Shown one piece after another: positions 5,158-7,802 of a stretch of DNA of 7,802 nucleotides (position 1 is the stretch's first letter; every line of letters begins with the position of its first letter). The position numbers and the translations under genes are program-made. Source of the DNA: JALVIU01 sp964462295 (GTDB lineage Bacteria > Atribacterota > JALVIU01); contig CAYWXH010000080.1 of assembly GCA_964462295.1 (NCBI GenBank), positions 1 to 7,802 on the forward strand, read 5' to 3'. The notes under the pieces were generated by a model, which saw only the letters and a program-made list of their open reading frames with translations, had not been told where the DNA came from and made no database searches.

Positions 5158-6942
5158 TTAAGAAACATTATCTAAGACTTCCCGTATTTTTCGAGCAAGA
5201 TTTGTAATAGAGAAGGGTTTATGGATAAACTCTATCCCTTCTTTAAGTAATCCATTTTTGGTTATATGATTATATGTGTAACCAGAGGTAAATAGTATTT
5301 TTATATTTGGCATAATCTCCTTTACCCTTTTGGCAAGTTCTTCTCCATTCATCTGAGGCATAATTATATCTGTTATAACCATATCTGGGATTATCTTTCG
5401 TGAAGTTATCAAATCTAATGCCTCTTTGCCATTTTTAGCCTCATATATCTTATACCCCAAAAGGTTAAGGGATTCTTTCATAAATTCTCGCACATCTTCA
5501 TTATCTTCTACTACAACTATCGTCTCTTTTCCTTCTAAATTTTCTTTTATAATACCCCTTCTTCCTTCTAAATTTTTTTCCTTCTCTTTAGATATAGGCC
5601 AATAGATCTTAAATGTGGTACCTTCTAATGGCTCACTATATACATATATATTGGCATTATTTTGTTTTATTATACCGTATATAGTTGCAAGCCCTAATCC
5701 TGTACCTCTCCCCTCTTCTTTTGTAGTAAAAAATGGTTCAAAAATCTTCTCTATTGTCTTTTCATCTATCCCTATCCCATTATCAGATAAAGAGATAAGT
5801 ACAAATTCCCCTTCTCTACTTCCTGGATGAAACTTTACATAGGTATTATCTAAGTATATATTGTCTGTCTCTATAGTGATAATCTTCTCAAAGGGTCTTC
5901 CAAGCTTATTTTCTTTCTCTATTAGTGCATCTTTTGCATTTACTACAAGATTCATAATTATTTGCTCTATCTGTACCGGATCTGCGTATATATAAAGAGG
6001 TCTTGGAGAAAGAGTCATATTTATCTCTATATCTTCAGGTACCAATCTTTTCAACATATCCCATATCGTATGTATTTTATCATTTATATCTATCACCTGA
6101 GGCTTGTGAATCTGGCGTCTCCCAAATGCAAGGAGTTTTCCAGTAAGGTCTTTGGCCTTCTCTCCTGTATCTCTTATCTTCTCTGCATATTTCGATGCTG
6201 GATCTTGTTCTTCTACCACCTTCAATATAAATTCAGCATATCCAAGTATTACTGTAAGGAGATTATTAAAATCATGGGCAATACCGCCTACAAGTCTACC
6301 AATAGTATCCATCTTCTGAGCCTGTTGAAGTCTCTTCTGATTAATCTTTTCCTCTGTCATATCTCGTTTAATTGCAGCAAAACTAATAATATTGCCATCT
6401 TTGTCCTTTATAGGAAATGCTACCGAATAGTCATAATGCTCCTCGCCATTTTTACGCCTATTTATAAATTCTCCCCTCCATGTCTCCCCACGGATTAATG
6501 TATTCCAAAATTTTTCATAGAACTCTCTTGGATGTTTACCACTTTTTAAAATCCTCGGATTCTTACCTATAACCTCCTCTCTTTTGTATCCGGTAATAAC
6601 AGTAAATGCAGGATTTACATATGTAATATTTCCATCTGTATCTGTTATTATGATATAATCGGATGACTGTTCTACAACTTGTGCAAGTCTTGAGAGTTCT
6701 CTTTCTAGTTTCTTCTTGTCCGTAAGGTCTAAAAATGCAGACACAATGCCTACAAGTTTCCCTTTTCCATCAAAAAATGGGGCCTTTGTGAGGATACCAT
6801 AAACTTCACTTTCTAAGACAACTGAAAATTCAAACATCACCTCTTTTTGTTCTCTTATTATTTCATTATCCAAATTTTCTATCTTTTTTCCTATCTCCTC
6901 TCCCCAGACTTCATATGGGGTTTTGCCTATAATTTTATCCAA
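5158..6942 (-). CDS. C-terminal part of a hybrid sensor histidine kinase (PAS-HisKA-HATPase-REC)
   Basis: The frame runs for 594 residues from a TTG. Residues 1-77 are the end of a first PAS domain (DKIIGKTPYEVW, then GKGKLVGIVSAFLDLTD). A complete second PAS spans about 83-200 (IIITDTDGNITYVNPAFTVITGYKREEVIGK is visible as two adjoining blocks). HisKA has the phospho-acceptor H223 in GGIAHDFNNLL. HATPase_c has NLVVNAKDAL (331-340), SDNGIGID (386-393) and GRGTGLGLATIYG (411-423). The receiver domain (about 474-592) has ED at 479-480, phospho-acceptor D525 in VITDIIMP, TSG at 552-554 and KP at 575-576. All catalytic residues are present. The TTG has no good Shine-Dalgarno, and the frame upstream stops only 18 nt earlier (TAA at 6961-6963). 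This is therefore the 3' part of a longer gene interrupted at 6946-6973, not a natural stand-alone start. It ends tail-to-tail with anmK, one base apart, with no terminator between. Confidence 0.92.
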   Translation of the reverse strand: MDKIIGKTPYEVWGEEIGKKIENLDNEIIREQKEVMFEFSVVLESEVYGILTKAPFFDGKGKLVGIVSAFLDLTDKKKLERELSRLAQVVEQSSDYIIITDTDGNITYVNPAFTVITGYKREEVIGKNPRILKSGKHPREFYEKFWNTLIRGETWRGEFINRRKNGEEHYDYSVAFPIKDKDGNIISFAAIKRDMTEEKINQKRLQQAQKMDTIGRLVGGIAHDFNNLLTVILGYAEFILKVVEEQDPASKYAEKIRDTGEKAKDLTGKLLAFGRRQIHKPQVIDINDKIHTIWDMLKRLVPEDIEINMTLSPRPLYIYADPVQIEQIIMNLVVNAKDALIEKENKLGRPFEKIITIETDNIYLDNTYVKFHPGSREGEFVLISLSDNGIGIDEKTIEKIFEPFFTTKEEGRGTGLGLATIYGIIKQNNANIYVYSEPLEGTTFKIYWPISKEKEKNLEGRRGIIKENLEGKETIVVVEDNEDVREFMKESLNLLGYKIYEAKNGKEALDLITSRKIIPDMVITDIIMPQMNGEELAKRVKEIMPNIKILFTSGYTYNHITKNGLLKEGIEFIHKPFSITNLARKIREVLDNVS

Positions 6943-6945
6943 GTC

Positions 6946-6973
6946 TTTTTTTTGTAAGCCTTACAAATGCCTA
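6946..6973 (-). other. Double lesion (in-frame TAG and A8 frameshift) splitting the sensor kinase
   Basis: Read on the minus strand, the upstream part ends GEYVFVN then TAG (6973-6971), AFVRLTKK, then leaves frame in an eight-A run (6953-6946). Removing one A makes it continue as DLDKIIGKTPYEVW. The joined string, FVN-x-AFVRLTKKDLDKIIGK, has the spacing normal for a PAS domain (FVNxAFxxLT...IIGK), with the TAG where Lys or another residue is usual. This shows that both parts belong to one gene with a one-base insertion and a nonsense change 17 nt apart, or with sequencing errors at both sites. Confidence 0.85.
6951..6967. repeat. Perfect 17-nt inverted repeat at the lesion site
   Basis: TTTGTAAG (6951-6958), one central C, then CTTACAAA (6960-6967) is a perfect 8-bp palindrome with a one-base centre. 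It overlaps the T8 run where the frame is lost and lies 3 nt from the TAG. The octamer TTACAAAT also recurs directly at 6961-6968 and 6976-6983. Confidence 0.85.
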
Positions 6974-7802
6974 ATTTACAAATACATATTCCCCTCTCTC
7001 TGCATCTCTTGCCGATATAGGAATAGGAACCGTATCTAACACTACAGTTAAAAAGTTCATGTTTATTTCATACAATTCTTCTAAATTCTCTCTCTTTTGG
7101 ATCTCTTCTGCAAGCTGAAGAGATTTCGCACTTACCTCCCCTTCAAGTTCTCTTGCCCTCTGGATACTTCCCTTTATAATTTTTACAAATACCCAATATG
7201 TATATATTGAACCGAATATAATAAATAAGATTATAGCAATGAGAAATAGCCTTAAGAGATTTATAATTGGGGGAAGAAGGAGGGTCTGATCTATAGTCAG
7301 AACAAATACCCACTTTGTACCACTTATGGGAGCAGAGATAATTTCTTGAGAGTATTTTCTACCTCTTGCTATGGATATTACTTCTATCTTTTTTTTGGTA
7401 TTTTGTAAAATTCCCTTTTTGAGGAAGGGGTCGTATTTTTTATTACCCTCTCTAAAAAAGATCCGCACATCCTTATCCACTACTTCTCCCAGTGCAAAAT
7501 TCATATAATGGGAATCCTTAAACCCCTGTTTTAAAAAATCTATAACAGGTGCAAAATCCATTGTAAGGACAATAGAACCTATATACTCCTTGTTACTATC
7601 CTTTATTGGAGCAAAAGAGGAAATATACCAATGGTTCTTTATCTCAAACGGGGAAGATATAAGTATAGTATCATTCATTGGGATAGAAATAAGCTCTTTG
7701 AAAGGTAAAATTCCCCTCTTTAAAAGAGGTCTATTATTATTCGTTGAGAAAAGAGATATACCCTTAATTTCGGGGATTAAATAAAATATTTCATCTATCT
7801 TA
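6971..7802 (-). CDS. N-terminal part of the sensor kinase (Cache domain, membrane segment, start of PAS), partial
   Basis: The frame is open from the window's right edge, so the start is outside. The ATG at 7678 is internal: 41 further in-frame codons lie upstream and encode KGISLFSTNNNRPLL and PFKELISIP, typical of a Cache sensory domain. The visible part is 276 residues. The Cache region continues through HWYISSFAPIKDSNKEYIGSIVLTMDF and ends about residue 170. One hydrophobic membrane helix follows (about 179-202, LLRLFLIAIILFIIFGSIYTYW). A predicted coiled coil comes next (about 212-248, rich in E/K/R/L), then the opening of a PAS domain (VLDTVPIPISARDAERGEYVFVN). The ligand-binding domain would lie outside the membrane, with a first membrane helix expected beyond the window edge. 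It stops at a TAG, and the remaining PAS and kinase lie just downstream in another frame. The ligand is unknown. The other copper-bottom alternative, a separate short Cache protein, is disfavoured because the PAS domain is cut mid-motif. Confidence 0.85.
   Translation of the reverse strand, partial: KIDEIFYLIPEIKGISLFSTNNNRPLLKRGILPFKELISIPMNDTILISSPFEIKNHWYISSFAPIKDSNKEYIGSIVLTMDFAPVIDFLKQGFKDSHYMNFALGEVVDKDVRIFFREGNKKYDPFLKKGILQNTKKKIEVISIARGRKYSQEIISAPISGTKWVFVLTIDQTLLLPPIINLLRLFLIAIILFIIFGSIYTYWVFVKIIKGSIQRARELEGEVSAKSLQLAEEIQKRENLEELYEINMNFLTVVLDTVPIPISARDAERGEYVFVN

Noticed and set aside
5962..6498. 178-residue plus-strand open frame within the histidine kinase
   Set aside because: Antisense shadow of conserved HisKA/HATPase sequence, low-complexity and with no recognisable domain.
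6971..6973. TAG as a programmed readthrough codon (for example pyrrolysine)
   Set aside because: A second, independent frame break lies 17 nt on, the site is an ordinary PAS position, and no pyl genes or insertion element are in view.

Overview
The window comes from an AT-rich bacterium; the coding regions look to be in the high 30s percent GC by eye, with A/T-ending codons and AGA/ATA common. CheW and a Cache/PAS hybrid histidine kinase indicate a motile or otherwise chemosensory bacterium. AnmK indicates recycling or salvage of 1,6-anhydro-muropeptides. I cannot name the lineage. No tRNA, rRNA, CRISPR array, IS transposase or phage gene is visible.

Layout. Positions 1-247 hold a GC-richer cluster of four imperfectly palindromic repeat units (CATTGCGAG...GCAATCTC type), two in each orientation, ending 2 bp from the uxaC stop codon. 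Positions 250-2848 carry three minus-strand genes: a GNAT acetyltransferase, cheW and uxaC (uronate isomerase). The acetyltransferase and cheW each have a clear TTGACA-N17-(-10) promoter. A strong intrinsic terminator sits between cheW and uxaC. Positions 2849-3087 are a divergent intergenic region. Positions 3088-5156 are a plus-strand operon of two sugar kinases whose stop and start overlap as TAATG: a BadF/BcrA-type N-acetylhexosamine kinase and an AnmK-family kinase. Positions 5158-7802 are a minus-strand sensor: a Cache input domain, a membrane segment, two PAS domains, a histidine kinase and a receiver. Its 5' end lies outside the window. The first PAS domain is broken by an in-frame TAG and a one-base shift in an A8 run.

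The clearest joint function is the kinase pair, which fits recovery of cell-wall amino sugars. No MurNAc-6-P etherase (MurQ) is in view. CheW, uxaC and the acetyltransferase show no obvious metabolic link to each other. The signal-transduction genes (cheW, hybrid kinase) flank the metabolic genes without forming a complete pathway.

The most notable items are the doubly broken sensor kinase, whose lesions lie in and next to a perfect 17-bp inverted repeat; the AnmK homologue with altered sugar-side motifs but an intact catalytic core; the convergent genes separated by one base; and the terminator that leaves no room for a separate uxaC promoter downstream of it. I found no clear evidence of a wholly new system.
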